This document shows positions 1 through 8,889 of a DNA stretch of 64,000 nt, piece after piece (within the stretch, counting starts at the first letter, position 1; each line of letters starts with the position of its first letter). Both the position numbers and the translations under genes were made by a program. Below the pieces are notes generated by a model. That model was not told the origin of the DNA. It saw only the letters and a list, made by a program, of their open reading frames with translations, and did not search any database. Source of the stretch: JAGLOK01 sp963677605 (GTDB lineage: Bacteria > Bacillota > Clostridia > Christensenellales > UMGS416); assembly GCA_963677605.2 (NCBI GenBank), contig CAXXDX010000006.1:186001-250000 (forward strand), given 5' to 3'.

Positions 1-350
1 TCCCACATTTTTTCGTGGTCGAGCGAGTTAACCTCAACACCGCGCGCAATCCTGTCGCCGGCTTTTTCTTTAATAGCCACCAGCGGTCTCTGGATTCCGT
101 CAAAAATCGACTCGATAAGTCCGGGCGCAAGCTCCACTGAAAGAGGAGCTCCTGTGGATTCAACAGGTTCGCCGGGGCCGAGGCCCGATGTTTCCTCATA
201 AACCTGTATTGAAGCCATGTCGCCGCGAAGCTCAATAACCTCGCCGATAAGACGCTGCTTTGAAACCCTTACAACGTCATATACTTTTACGTCCGCCATG
301 CCGCTTGCAACAACCAACGGACCTGATACTTTAACTATACTTCCTGCCAT
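1..350 (-). CDS. ntpA: V/A-type ATPase catalytic subunit A, N-terminal part (cut by window edge)
   Basis: The reverse strand from 350 reads MAGSIVKVSGPLVVASGMAD and continues open to the window edge (about 116 codons). This is the N-terminal beta-barrel of V/A-ATPase subunit A, the nucleotide-hydrolysing subunit of the soluble head; the Walker motif lies outside the window. The start is set by GGAGGT six bases before the ATG. It follows subunit F after an unusually long 222-bp gap that contains a foldable element. Subunits B and D presumably follow outside the window. Confidence 0.93.
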   Translation of the reverse strand, partial: MAGSIVKVSGPLVVASGMADVKVYDVVRVSKQRLIGEVIELRGDMASIQVYEETSGLGPGEPVESTGAPLSVELAPGLIESIFDGIQRPLVAIKEKAGDRIARGVEVNSLDHEKMW

Positions 351-428
351 ATTTACCTCCGATATAGCACTGCCTATTTATACGGTCTAAAATGCCGTCT
401 TTACTCTAATTTAATTCTACCCACTACA

Positions 429-570
429 GGTGGTTCAGATTGGATGGAAGACGGTGATAAACAGATTTTCAAAAGAGGGCGCTTATTAAAGCATAAGTAA
501 CCGAATTTTCAAATCTGGTAATCGCCGTAAGTTTTGCATTTGCAAAACGATTACGCCAATCTGGGACACC
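429..570. repeat. Nested inverted-repeat element inside the V-ATPase operon
   Basis: Between subunits F and A the DNA can fold on itself at several levels. The outer arms are 429-443 and 556-570 (12 of 15 pairs). Inside are 462-468 with 511-517 (7 of 7), and 518-523 with 549-554 enclosing a perfect 8-bp hairpin 531-538/541-548. No ORF is visible. It could be a small miniature inverted-repeat element or an RNA processing/stability structure within the operon mRNA. The structure is seen in the sequence; its function is unknown. Confidence 0.6.
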
Positions 571-572
571 CG

Positions 573-890
573 CTAGTCGTTAAGCAGTATATTAACACCA
601 ACTGCTTTTTCAACATTGGCATTTAAAATTTCCATACCAAAACCGTCGCTTCCCGCATTAGTCGGGATTGGAATAACAGCCGGAACAGTTTCAGCGTTAT
701 AGCGCTTTAACACTTTCGGTATCTGTTTTGCCAATACGTCGGTTATAAAAATCACTGCGTATTTCTCGCGCGCCATGCGGTTAACAAGGTTTGCCGCGCG
801 CTCCGCATCATATGCATAGTGAACCGTAAGCCCCAGAGCTTTAAAGCCCAGAGCCGAATCGCGGTCACCGATTACACCCATTTTATACAT
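573..890 (-). CDS. V/A-type ATPase subunit F (central stalk)
   Basis: This encodes 105 residues starting MYKMGVIGDRDSALGFKALG, with the Rossmann-like fold pattern of V/A-ATPase F subunits (VIGDRDS near the N-terminus, AVIFITD in the middle, AVIPIPT near the C-terminus). Subunit F sits on the central stalk with D. The E. hirae equivalent is called NtpG. I chose the ATG at 890, which overlaps the stop of subunit C by 8 bp and gives the usual length; an upstream ATG at 926 would add 12 atypical residues. It is translationally coupled to subunit C. Confidence 0.92.
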   Translation of the reverse strand: MYKMGVIGDRDSALGFKALGLTVHYAYDAERAANLVNRMAREKYAVIFITDVLAKQIPKVLKRYNAETVPAVIPIPTNAGSDGFGMEILNANVEKAVGVNILLND

Positions 891-1881
891 ATAAGTCACG
901 CAGCCTTTCTCTGATATCATCCGCATGCATCCTGTTTATCTTGCCGGTCATAACCATACGAACTGCAGTAGCTTCTGCCTGTTTTCCGATAATATAACCC
1001 AAAAGCGGATCTATTCCGAAAACTTTAAGCTTCTGTTTTTTAGCAAGGGATATGAACATGTTTTCAATGTAATGCTCAAAATTCCAAGCCTTTTTAAGCT
1101 CCAACGCACGTTCAATCGCGTTAATTAACTCATGACCGTAACGCGTATGCTTAAATCTTAAAGGCAGCATATCGTCGTTTAGCGTATAAGCATCAAGAAT
1201 ATACTCATGCCCAATCTCTCCGCCTTCAAGCAATGCATCCTTCAAGAAGTTTATGTCTGCATCCATCTCGCGCACACGAAGAAGCGAAAGGATATTGTTC
1301 ATGTCTGCCCAGCAGATAAAAAGCTCCGTCAGAAACTCATTTTTCTTGCGCTTTGCAGTCTTTTCCGCCCAGCTCGTGTAGTATTTATCCATGATATTGT
1401 CCACACGGCTCGGATTCGGATCGATTGCTATCTGGCGCTCAGCTTCCGCTATCGCCTCCGACAGATGCTTCGGAAGGCCATATGTATCCATCTGATATAC
1501 CATCTCTCGAAGCTCCGCTGACTCAACCTTTCCGGCATCGGAAACAGCTTCTTCAACATCAACAGACATCATGCGCATTTTAAGATATGCCTTCGCATTC
1601 TTATAATCTGTGCGCATAAGAAGAATGTCAGTAAGCTCAGTGTCCACTGAAACTTCCTCAACAAATGCTCCAAGCTCTGTAAGCTCGCGGTCAATTAACT
1701 GCTCAAAATCGCGGGGACTTCCAGCGTCAACTGCCGCACCGTAGCCCGACTCCTGAAGAATTCTGTACGACTCTTCCGCCGTCATGGCTTCAATCATGCG
1801 GTTTATTCTGTCTTTATCGATAAGCTTTCCTTCGAGGATTTTCACCCTGCTTACCGCATAATGGGAACTCTTATAGCTCAT
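883..1881 (-). CDS. ntpC: V/A-type ATPase subunit C
   Basis: The 332-residue protein matches V/A-ATPase subunit C (eukaryotic d-like), the funnel that couples the central stalk to the proteolipid ring. It is mostly alpha-helical and charged, with ILLMRTDYKNAKAYLKMR near residue 85 and FGIDPLLGYIIGKQAEA near residue 290, typical of the family. Its ATG follows the stop of subunit E with no spacer and it overlaps subunit F, so it is in the middle of the ATPase operon. Confidence 0.93.
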   Translation of the reverse strand: MSYKSSHYAVSRVKILEGKLIDKDRINRMIEAMTAEESYRILQESGYGAAVDAGSPRDFEQLIDRELTELGAFVEEVSVDTELTDILLMRTDYKNAKAYLKMRMMSVDVEEAVSDAGKVESAELREMVYQMDTYGLPKHLSEAIAEAERQIAIDPNPSRVDNIMDKYYTSWAEKTAKRKKNEFLTELFICWADMNNILSLLRVREMDADINFLKDALLEGGEIGHEYILDAYTLNDDMLPLRFKHTRYGHELINAIERALELKKAWNFEHYIENMFISLAKKQKLKVFGIDPLLGYIIGKQAEATAVRMVMTGKINRMHADDIRERLRDLYV

Positions 1882-2472
1882 CTAAGCACCGCTTTCATCA
1901 AACAGCGCAGCAGCCACTTTCTGCTCCAGTCCTCGTTTTGCCTGCGACACAAGCATCGAGACTGTGCAGTTTGTTTCCACATTACCGTTACGAAGAACAA
2001 AGCCGCCTTCAAAGTTGCCCTTGTCGGATGCGATTTTATATGCGCTGTCAAGTTTCGAGTTTACTGAATCCACAAAGTCCTCTGTTATGCGAGCTTCGCC
2101 TTTGCCGATTATTATCTCTCCGCGCTTTTCATCAAGATTACGCATCAGCTTTTCGATAAACCCGAGATAATCGCTGTCTGAAAGCTTTAAAAGATCCGCC
2201 TCAGCTTTTGAAAAAGCCTCTTCGACAAGTTCGCGTTTAATCGCGAGTTTGTTACGGCGCTCTTCAAGATCGGCCATTGTTTCAGAACGGGTTTTAAGCT
2301 GTTCGCGCTTTTCGGCAAACTCAGCCTTCATATCTGAAACTGTCTTTTGGGTTTCAGCTTCATGCTTTGCGCGCATTTCAGACACCTGTTTATCGGTCTG
2401 AGCAGCAGTCTGCTTTGCATCAGCCTCGGCATCTTTTAATATTTTATCAATTATTTTGTCTATACCCTGCAT
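1882..2472 (-). CDS. ntpE: V/A-type ATPase subunit E (peripheral stalk)
   Basis: This 196-residue protein has a long N-terminal coiled coil (residues 1-100, rich in K, E, A) followed by a globular C-terminal domain with GKGEARITEDFVDSVNSKL and GGFVLRNGNVETNCTVS. This is the layout of V/A-ATPase subunit E, which forms the peripheral stalk with the G/H subunit encoded at 4993-5304. It lies between the proteolipid and subunit C genes. Confidence 0.93.
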   Translation of the reverse strand: MQGIDKIIDKILKDAEADAKQTAAQTDKQVSEMRAKHEAETQKTVSDMKAEFAEKREQLKTRSETMADLEERRNKLAIKRELVEEAFSKAEADLLKLSDSDYLGFIEKLMRNLDEKRGEIIIGKGEARITEDFVDSVNSKLDSAYKIASDKGNFEGGFVLRNGNVETNCTVSMLVSQAKRGLEQKVAAALFDESGA

Positions 2473-2496
2473 GGTATTCCCTTCTAACTTTTAAAA

Positions 2497-2964
2497 TTAA
2501 GCGAGCAATACTACAAGCAATGAAATAAGTACGGCGAAAACAGCGTATGTTTCAACCATTGCGCTCATTGTAAGTGCGCGTCCGCTCTGGTCACCGCGGC
2601 GTCCAACAAGCTGGATACCTGCAGCTGATACTTTGCCCTGATAGATGGCTGAAAAGAGTCCGACAACGCCTGTCGGTATAGCGCCTACCATAAGTATCAT
2701 GCCTTTTGTTGCGCCAGGATCTGCGAGCTCGCCGCCGAACACTCCAAGGTTAAGCATAATCATAAGTGCCACAACAAGACCGTAGATACCCTGTGTGCCG
2801 GGGAGAAGCTGCAAAAGCAAAACGCGTCCGAATTTATCCGGATCCTCAGCTATAACACCTGTTGCCGACTGACCTGCAATCGATACGCCTACTGCGCTTC
2901 CGATGCCTGCCACTATAGCCGCAAAAGCAGCACCTATAAATCCATAAACCAATCCCATTTCCAT
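2497..2964 (-). CDS. ntpK: V/A-type ATPase proteolipid subunit K, Na+ type
   Basis: This 155-residue membrane protein has four transmembrane helices arranged as two hairpins and forms the rotor ring. The residues that bind Na+ in E. hirae NtpK are all present by alignment of motifs: L54, T57 and Q58 in LLPGTQG, Q109 in QGKVSAAGIQ, and E138 in MVETYA. Only the second hairpin keeps the carboxylate, as in E. hirae. This predicts a Na+-coupled enzyme. GGAGG precedes the ATG. Confidence 0.95.
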   Translation of the reverse strand: MEMGLVYGFIGAAFAAIVAGIGSAVGVSIAGQSATGVIAEDPDKFGRVLLLQLLPGTQGIYGLVVALMIMLNLGVFGGELADPGATKGMILMVGAIPTGVVGLFSAIYQGKVSAAGIQLVGRRGDQSGRALTMSAMVETYAVFAVLISLLVVLLA

Positions 2965-3036
2965 GTGATTTCCTCCTTAGTATTGTAAAAAACCATAATT
3001 TCTTATTTAATTAAAAGCATTTCTGCTTCATTTACC

Positions 3037-4992
3037 TTATTCAGCCGCGTCAGGGACAACCTCGTGATATCTGGTTGAAACTTTAAACGCTTTAAAGTCG
3101 CGTCCGCCATCCTCAAAGAACTTGCCGAAGTATTCAACGTACTGAAGCCTTGAAGAGTGAACATATGCACCAAGTGCGTTTATTGCTATGTTAAATAGAT
3201 GAACGCCGACAAACACAACAGCCGCCATAAACCATCCGAGTATTGAGCCTGTCATCATTCCTGCCATGGTGTTTACAACCATGCCGATAACACCTGTTGC
3301 AAGGCCTAATCCAAACAGACGCGAATAGCTTAATATATCACTTAGATAGCTTGTTATCTCAGTAAGCGACGATACACCGCCGATTATCCTGCCAAAACCT
3401 TTTTTGCCATATCCGCCAAGCAGTATAATGCCTGCAAAGCCCGCAATCAGCATAACTGTTCCCACTTTGTTTAAGAAGATAAACAGTGCAGGAGGCTCGG
3501 CATCCACAAAGCCAGCTAGAGTCGGAAGTGCAAACATCACAAGCCCTGCGATAAATGACATCCATGTAAACTGCTGCGACACAGCTTCCATCACCTGTTT
3601 GCGTTTTATAAGTGCTGCTGCACGGACACCCATGCCGACCAATATATGTATAACACCCATAAGCAGGCACAGTCCCAAAGTCAGCATTGGCTCTTCCATC
3701 GGGTTAAACAAAAGCGTCATCTTCGGCACAGAAAATCCGAAGTATCCGCCGTAGCATATTCCCCAAAGGATAGTGAATACTCCGCTAATGGCTATAACTC
3801 TTATAAGCTTATTTCCTTCGCCGTTTCTCGGCTTTGTTTTAAAGTATATAAGTGACGCAATCGCCGCAATAACCAGTCCATATCCAGCGTCCGACATCAT
3901 CATTCCGAAAAATATCGCAAAAAACGGTGCCATGGTCACGTTCGGATCAATAGCTGTGTGCTTGCTCTTTCCGAACATATCGGTGATAGCTTCAAACGGA
4001 CGCACAAACGCACGGTTTTCATAGAGCGTCGGCACGTTGTCTTCTTCTGTGGGTTCTTCTATCTCCACATCAGCGCGGTCGCCAGCTGCTTTTTCTATAA
4101 CTGAACGCAGTTCATCTTCAAGATGCGCCGGTATATATCCTTCTATAACGAAAACATACTCCGTTTCGCTAGAGCCTTCCTGTTTCTCTTCGCGGCTCTT
4201 TAGTATCATCATCGCATCCATCAACTCTTCAAGAGCGTCAAGGTTTTTAGCAAATCCCTGCTTTTGTGTTACTATGTCGCGCTCTTTCTTTTCAAGCTCA
4301 AGTATCTCGCGCTCAACTCCTGAAATAATCTCCCTCGGAGTTCCCTCGAAGTTTTGGAAGTTTGCAGGTGAATATCCTACACGCGAAAGAAGAGGAATCA
4401 TCTCCTCGGATGCTGACATATGATATACCATAAATACATAAACAACGTCTTTGTCAGCAACTACTTTTTCCACATGCACGCCGTTTAATTCTGCGATTTC
4501 TCCCATGAAACCTTCATATTCTATAGAAGGAACAGTTCCAGCCGAAATCACACAGTCATCAGTGTCTTTTATAGTCTCAACAGGTATGTCGAGACCTACC
4601 CACGGGCTCATGTGCTCAATGACATTGTCCAGACGAATCTGCTTTGAGCTCTGCTGAACACGTTCATCTTCAAGCGCGCGCAAAGAATCCACCGCCTCTA
4701 TAAGCGGAGTTCTCTCTGAGTATGTTTTATCAAGCTGGGAAAAGGAAACAAGATCCTTAGGCGCAAGCATTGCGCTTTTGCGCTCATCAAACTGCTTGAG
4801 CTCCTTTAAGGCCCATTCCACTTTTTCAAATTCTTTTGAAATCTCAGTGGCTGTCTTGTTGCCTGAATCATCCGACTCGGCATTTTCGGACTCAATATGC
4901 ATCTTACCAAACTTCTGCAGAGCCTCCATTATAGCTGCCCTGTCCTGTTTCAGCGCATAAAGCGTCACCTTTTTTTGCTTAACTATAGGCAT
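3037..4992 (-). CDS. ntpI: V/A-type ATPase subunit I (a subunit, ion channel half)
   Basis: This 651-residue protein has a soluble, coiled-coil N-terminal half (to about residue 330) and a C-terminal membrane half with about seven to eight helices. SYSRLFGLGLATG near residue 560 carries the arginine that faces the ring carboxylate in this family. Length and layout are standard for subunit I of bacterial V/A-ATPases. It directly follows the peripheral stalk gene (adjacent stop and start at 4992/4993). Confidence 0.95.
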   Translation of the reverse strand: MPIVKQKKVTLYALKQDRAAIMEALQKFGKMHIESENAESDDSGNKTATEISKEFEKVEWALKELKQFDERKSAMLAPKDLVSFSQLDKTYSERTPLIEAVDSLRALEDERVQQSSKQIRLDNVIEHMSPWVGLDIPVETIKDTDDCVISAGTVPSIEYEGFMGEIAELNGVHVEKVVADKDVVYVFMVYHMSASEEMIPLLSRVGYSPANFQNFEGTPREIISGVEREILELEKKERDIVTQKQGFAKNLDALEELMDAMMILKSREEKQEGSSETEYVFVIEGYIPAHLEDELRSVIEKAAGDRADVEIEEPTEEDNVPTLYENRAFVRPFEAITDMFGKSKHTAIDPNVTMAPFFAIFFGMMMSDAGYGLVIAAIASLIYFKTKPRNGEGNKLIRVIAISGVFTILWGICYGGYFGFSVPKMTLLFNPMEEPMLTLGLCLLMGVIHILVGMGVRAAALIKRKQVMEAVSQQFTWMSFIAGLVMFALPTLAGFVDAEPPALFIFLNKVGTVMLIAGFAGIILLGGYGKKGFGRIIGGVSSLTEITSYLSDILSYSRLFGLGLATGVIGMVVNTMAGMMTGSILGWFMAAVVFVGVHLFNIAINALGAYVHSSRLQYVEYFGKFFEDGGRDFKAFKVSTRYHEVVPDAAE

Positions 4993-5304
4993 TTAAATAT
5001 CCAAAATTCCTTTTACTATAATTTCAGCCGCTTCTGCTACCTTTGGCTGAGCGCTTTTAATAAACTCATCTTTTGACTTTTGGCCTTCTGCGCTTATCGC
5101 TTTCTGCGACTCTGCTATCTTTGCCTCAGCCTCTTCAAGCATGGCTTTTTGCTCATGTCTTGCTTCGGATATCTTCTTTTTCTGCTCCAAAGCCACCTGC
5201 TCTAAAGCCGCCCTCATGTCATCACGCGACTTCTGCAAAGCTTCGGCGCGAATGTCTGCAGCCTTTTGTTCTGCTTCTTTTATTTTATCAATTGCTGTTG
5301 CCAT
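4993..5304 (-). CDS. V/A-type ATPase peripheral stalk subunit G/H
   Basis: This 103-residue protein is almost wholly coiled coil (A, E, K and Q rich, MATAIDKIKEAEQKAADIRA at the N-terminus), matching the AhaH / V-type G subunit family that pairs with subunit E in the peripheral stalk. It is the first gene of the operon behind the promoter at 5344-5371. The name differs between species (NtpF in E. hirae, AtpG in Thermus), so no symbol is given. Confidence 0.88.
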   Translation of the reverse strand: MATAIDKIKEAEQKAADIRAEALQKSRDDMRAALEQVALEQKKKISEARHEQKAMLEEAEAKIAESQKAISAEGQKSKDEFIKSAQPKVAEAAEIIVKGILDI

Positions 5305-5343
5305 ATCAATTACCCTCTAAATAATTTTATCGGATTACTATTT

Positions 5344-5371
5344 ATTATACTACCTAAAATCAAATGCTCAA
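5344..5371 (-). promoter_or_regulatory. Sigma-A type promoter of the V-ATPase operon
   Basis: On the minus strand TTGAGC (5366-5371) and TATAAT (5344-5349) are separated by 16 bp, about 40 bp upstream of the first ATPase gene. The -10 box is a perfect consensus. Confidence 0.7.
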
Positions 5372-5672
5372 AATTTTATTTTGCATCTCAAACTAAAAAC
5401 ATCTGCCAGCACCTGTTTATACTGCCATACAATCGCTATTTATTACTAGCGTATCTTTTATCCGTACCAATAAGTGTCAAATACCATTGGAAAACTTCTT
5501 TTATGCACTGACTAACAAGTGCACAAAATAATGCTGTTTACAACATCTAAGAGTGTCTAGAATTATTGGAAGACTTCGTGAGATTGTTTTTCTTGCTAGG
5601 CGCTTACTTTCGGTAAGTAACGAAGCAAGAACAAACGATATCGCGGAGTATAACGATGATTATAGGCGCTCG
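5372..5672. other. Non-coding stretch between upp and the V-ATPase promoter, with hairpins
   Basis: I see no gene here. There is a small hairpin at 5504-5523 (TGCACT/AGTGCA). A long imperfect hairpin spans 5583-5640: TTCTTGCT pairs with AGCAAGAA and the tip TTACTT-tcggt-AAGTAA is perfect. Neither has a T-run typical of an intrinsic terminator, so termination after upp is not obvious. Confidence 0.5.
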
Positions 5673-6302
5673 TTATTTTGTGCCGAAAAGTCTGTCCCCA
5701 GCATCCCCAAGTCCAGGTACGATGTAGCCGTGGTCATTGAGTTTTTCATCCACAGCTGCGATGTATATATCCACATCGTCGTGGCATTTCTGAACAGCTT
5801 CAATTCCCTCGGGAGCTGCTATAAGGCACATAAGCTTTATGTTTGAACATCCTTTTTCCTTGAGAAGACTGATTGTAGCGCAGACGCTGCCGCCTGTTGC
5901 AAGCATCGGGTCCACAACGATAAGCTCGCGCTCTTCTACATCCGGCGGGAGTTTGCAGTAATATTCAACCGGCTTTAATGACTCCGGATCGCGGTACATG
6001 CCCACATGTCCGACTCTTGCTGCCGGAACAAGCTTTAATATGCCGTCCACCATGCCAAGCCCTGCACGCAAAACCGGAACTACGCCAAGCTTTTTGCCTG
6101 TGATAACTTTTGTCTTCGCCCTTGCCACGGGAGTTTGTATCTCAACTTCAGTTAACGGAAGGTCGCGGGTAACTTCATACGCCATAAGTGTTGAAACTTC
6201 GTCCACCAAATCCCTGAAGTCCTTTGAGCCTGTCTGTTTGTCCCTGATAAGCGTAAGTTTGTGCTGTATCAAAGGATGATCGAATACGTGCAATTTAGCC
6301 AT
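5673..6302 (-). CDS. upp: Uracil phosphoribosyltransferase
   Basis: This 209-residue protein converts uracil and PRPP to UMP in pyrimidine salvage. The PRPP-binding loop VVDPMLATGGS is near residue 130, and the uracil-binding C-terminal segment YIVPGLGDAGDRLFGTK is complete. Length is standard for the family. It lies 12 bp downstream of rpiB and is probably co-transcribed with it; AGGAGG precedes the ATG. Confidence 0.97.
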   Translation of the reverse strand: MAKLHVFDHPLIQHKLTLIRDKQTGSKDFRDLVDEVSTLMAYEVTRDLPLTEVEIQTPVARAKTKVITGKKLGVVPVLRAGLGMVDGILKLVPAARVGHVGMYRDPESLKPVEYYCKLPPDVEERELIVVDPMLATGGSVCATISLLKEKGCSNIKLMCLIAAPEGIEAVQKCHDDVDIYIAAVDEKLNDHGYIVPGLGDAGDRLFGTK

Positions 6303-6314
6303 CTGTTCCTCCTG

Positions 6315-6761
6315 CTATTTCCTGTGTTTTTCATCTATATTATTTATCATGTTTACTCTTATTGCATGGCGGTCGCCAAGAAATTCATACTTTAAAAAAG
6401 CATCGACTATACTTAGTGCTGTGCCGATGCCTATAACCCTTGCTCCCATCCCCAGCACGTTTGCGTCATTGTGCTGACGGGCCATCTGAGCCATATATTC
6501 ATTTGTACAAACTGCTGCGCGGATACCCGGAACCTTCCCCGCTGCCATAGATATGCCAAGCCCTGTCCCGCATATTACAATGCCCATCTGGGCCTTGCCT
6601 GCCGCGACTTCGTTGCCGACTTTTTCTCCGAACTCCGGATAATGAACAGAATCTGTATTGTACGAACCTAAATCATTAACTTCATATCCTTTATCTTTGA
6701 GATATGCAACAATTTCGGTTTTCATTTCAAAAGCAGCCTGATCCGAGCCTACAGCTATCAT
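6315..6761 (-). CDS. rpiB: Ribose-5-phosphate isomerase B / RpiB-LacAB family
   Basis: This 148-residue protein interconverts ribose 5-phosphate and ribulose 5-phosphate. The catalytic cysteine is C64 in GIVICGTGLGISM and H97 lies in RQHNDANVLGMG, as in RpiB. The phosphate-binding arginine region (HAIRVNMI) is near the C-terminus. Oddly, the conserved DH pair near the N-terminus (as in E. coli CDH) reads SDQ here (D7-Q8). The rpiB-upp pair is transcribed from the promoter at 6796-6824. Confidence 0.93.
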   Translation of the reverse strand: MIAVGSDQAAFEMKTEIVAYLKDKGYEVNDLGSYNTDSVHYPEFGEKVGNEVAAGKAQMGIVICGTGLGISMAAGKVPGIRAAVCTNEYMAQMARQHNDANVLGMGARVIGIGTALSIVDAFLKYEFLGDRHAIRVNMINNIDEKHRK

Positions 6762-6795
6762 CCATCGTCCTCCTGTTATTGTATCAATCTATCGT

Positions 6796-6841
6796 ATTAT
6801 ATCTAATTTCGCTTATGTTTTCAAGCGTGACAGACACGCTT
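6796..6841 (-). promoter_or_regulatory. rpiB-upp promoter with overlapping inverted repeat
   Basis: On the minus strand TTGAAA (6819-6824) and TATAAT (6796-6801) are spaced by 17 bp. A perfect 7-bp inverted repeat, AAGCGTG-acaga-CACGCTT at 6823-6841, abuts the -35 box and could be an operator; no matching regulator is identified. Confidence 0.65.
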
Positions 6842-6949
6842 TATGCATAATTTGGTTTTATGTGTCGCAATCACTTATTTAACCTTGTTTTTATATGATA
6901 TCGTCATTTGTTTGTAATTATGTTTAAAGCAATATACTAAACGGATTAA

Positions 6950-6978
6950 TTGACATATTATGTTTATTGTAATATTAT
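6950..6978 (+). promoter_or_regulatory. Promoter of the lipoprotein gene array
   Basis: TTGACA (6950-6955) and TATTAT (6973-6978) are separated by 17 bp, about 55 bp upstream of the first lipoprotein gene. The region from 6842 to 6949 shows nothing else. Confidence 0.7.
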
Positions 6979-7032
6979 TGTAATTAAATATTAACATGTT
7001 TACTGTTAAACCATTATTCAGAGAGGATATTA

Positions 7033-7974
7033 ATGAATAAGTATCTATTACTATTGTTAATCTTGTGCCTACTTCTGACTTCCTGCACCGTGTCTCCTAT
7101 ATCAATAGAATCTGAAACCACACTATCTCCCAAACAAAGTGTTACATCCTCTATAAAGTCTGAACCCGCAGATTCACCATTACCCACTCTTTTTATACCT
7201 CTGACAAAAGAGGAAATCAAAGCTAACCTTGAGATATCACTTGATGAAAATCTGAAATTAAGTGACAAGCAAATCATAGGAGATGCTAATACTATAGTTT
7301 TTGATGGTACAAAAGGCAGCTATTTTGCTGACTCACAAACAGGAGCTCTCAAAATGTTTTCCAGCAGTACCACAAATGACAATCCAGAGCTACTGTATGA
7401 CAAAGAAGCTACAAGGCTTATTGCAATTGAGGTTATCAATAAATTTTGTCCTGATTTTTTTGACTATGATTATTTCTTTGATTTTTACGAAAATTTCAAT
7501 AATGTTAATGTATTTACTTTCTATCAGCTATCTAAGAAGGGACATCGCACAGGAAACAATATCAGAATAGAGATAGTTGCTGACGGAGCGACTCGCTCCA
7601 TCATTATCTTTAACAATGAAGATCCGACCACAGTTGACAAAAGTTGTGCAATAAACAAACAAGAAGCAATAGAGTTAGTATATATGGCTTTACCCGGCGA
7701 AGCACAGAAAGCATTTGAAGTTGATGAAAATACAGTTAACTTTGACTTGACTGATAAACAAAGCCATGAAACATCCGCCTATCTTTCATGCTTTAAAGGC
7801 CAAACAAGATGGTATATAGAAATCTCCGGCGTGTATTGCAAAGTGACTACACCGAAAGGAAAATCAATAGAATACCTTTTTAGTTTTATTGCAGATATTG
7901 ATGCTAACAGCGGAGATGTCGGCACTGTCGGTTATGGTGTCATTTCTACTTATACGGATGGTAAATGGCAATGA
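7033..7974 (+). CDS. Lipoprotein with PepSY-like repeats, copy 1 of 4
   Basis: This 313-residue protein has a lipoprotein signal peptide ending in LLTSC (Cys at about residue 18), a low-complexity S/T/P linker, then two related alpha/beta units. The conserved features shared with its neighbours are FF.YDYFFDFY, FYQLSKKGHRTGN, and a C-terminal IDANSGDVG motif of PepSY type. It should be anchored on the outer face of the membrane. Function is unknown; PepSY-like units often occur in protease inhibitors or processing helpers. AGAGAGGA precedes the ATG, and the 3' end overlaps copy 2. Confidence 0.8.
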   Translation: MNKYLLLLLILCLLLTSCTVSPISIESETTLSPKQSVTSSIKSEPADSPLPTLFIPLTKEEIKANLEISLDENLKLSDKQIIGDANTIVFDGTKGSYFADSQTGALKMFSSSTTNDNPELLYDKEATRLIAIEVINKFCPDFFDYDYFFDFYENFNNVNVFTFYQLSKKGHRTGNNIRIEIVADGATRSIIIFNNEDPTTVDKSCAINKQEAIELVYMALPGEAQKAFEVDENTVNFDLTDKQSHETSAYLSCFKGQTRWYIEISGVYCKVTTPKGKSIEYLFSFIADIDANSGDVGTVGYGVISTYTDGKWQ

Positions 7975-8879
7975 GTTGGCAAATGTTCAATAATAGAAAC
8001 GTTATATCCATTATATTCATTATTTTATTATTTTCTTCATGTACACACCCTAAGGTTGTAATTGCCAATAATATTAGCGAGACACCCGCTCAGACTATAA
8101 CCACCGTACTAGTTCAACAACCCACAGAAAAACCCACCGCAACACCCTTCGTTCCGCTGACACTGGAGGAGATTGAGGCGAAGCTTGAAGCTGATCTTGG
8201 CAAAGAACTGGAGTATGGAGGCAAAGACACTGTCCTCTCAGATTTCTTGATTTTTAAAAACGAAAATGCTGAATACCGAGTTGACAATCAAACAGGCGAA
8301 ATCATTTATTATCTAAACCGAAAATCTGACAACGAGGAACAAAATCTTATTGATGAAGAAGAGGCGAAGCAAATAGCGATAAATGTACTGTTAAAGCTAT
8401 GCTCCGAGTTCTTTGAATATGATTATTATCTTGAATCACGCACTCCGACAGAATACTCATACAGTTTTTATTTTTATCAACTATCTCCTCACGGAAGAAG
8501 GACCGGCAATCATGTTTCTGCAACTATTCAAAATACTGGTACCTTAAGTCATTATTTCATCAGCAACTGGGAAAACCCTACTTCAGTCGACGAAGACATT
8601 TCTATAACAAAACAGAAGGCTATTGAGATAACTTATAAAAAGGCAAAGCAGGAATATACTCTAATTAATAAAGATGGTGAAGATGTAACTGAAAAGTATT
8701 TTGATGATTACAAAAACCACACCATCGAAACTTACTTAGGCAGATATAAGGGAAATACAGTCTGGTATGTTGAAATATCAAATATCAAAGATGTATGGGC
8801 AGATGATGTTTATCTTGCAGTAGCTGCAACTATAGACGCTGATACTGGTGAAATATATTTTATAGACCGAACAAAATAA
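7965..8879 (+). CDS. Lipoprotein with PepSY-like repeats, copy 2 of 4
   Basis: This 304-residue paralogue of the preceding gene has a lipobox at LLFSSC (about residue 26), a linker with TATPFVPLTLEEIEAKLEAD, then the same core: FYQLSPHGRRTGN in the middle and AATIDADTGEIYF at the C-terminus. It overlaps copy 1 by 10 bp, so it is translationally coupled. The exact ATG (7965, 7971 or 7983) is uncertain; all leave the signal peptide intact. Confidence 0.8.
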   Translation: MAMSWQMFNNRNVISIIFIILLFSSCTHPKVVIANNISETPAQTITTVLVQQPTEKPTATPFVPLTLEEIEAKLEADLGKELEYGGKDTVLSDFLIFKNENAEYRVDNQTGEIIYYLNRKSDNEEQNLIDEEEAKQIAINVLLKLCSEFFEYDYYLESRTPTEYSYSFYFYQLSPHGRRTGNHVSATIQNTGTLSHYFISNWENPTSVDEDISITKQKAIEITYKKAKQEYTLINKDGEDVTEKYFDDYKNHTIETYLGRYKGNTVWYVEISNIKDVWADDVYLAVAATIDADTGEIYFIDRTK

Positions 8880-8889
8880 GGACTTTTTA

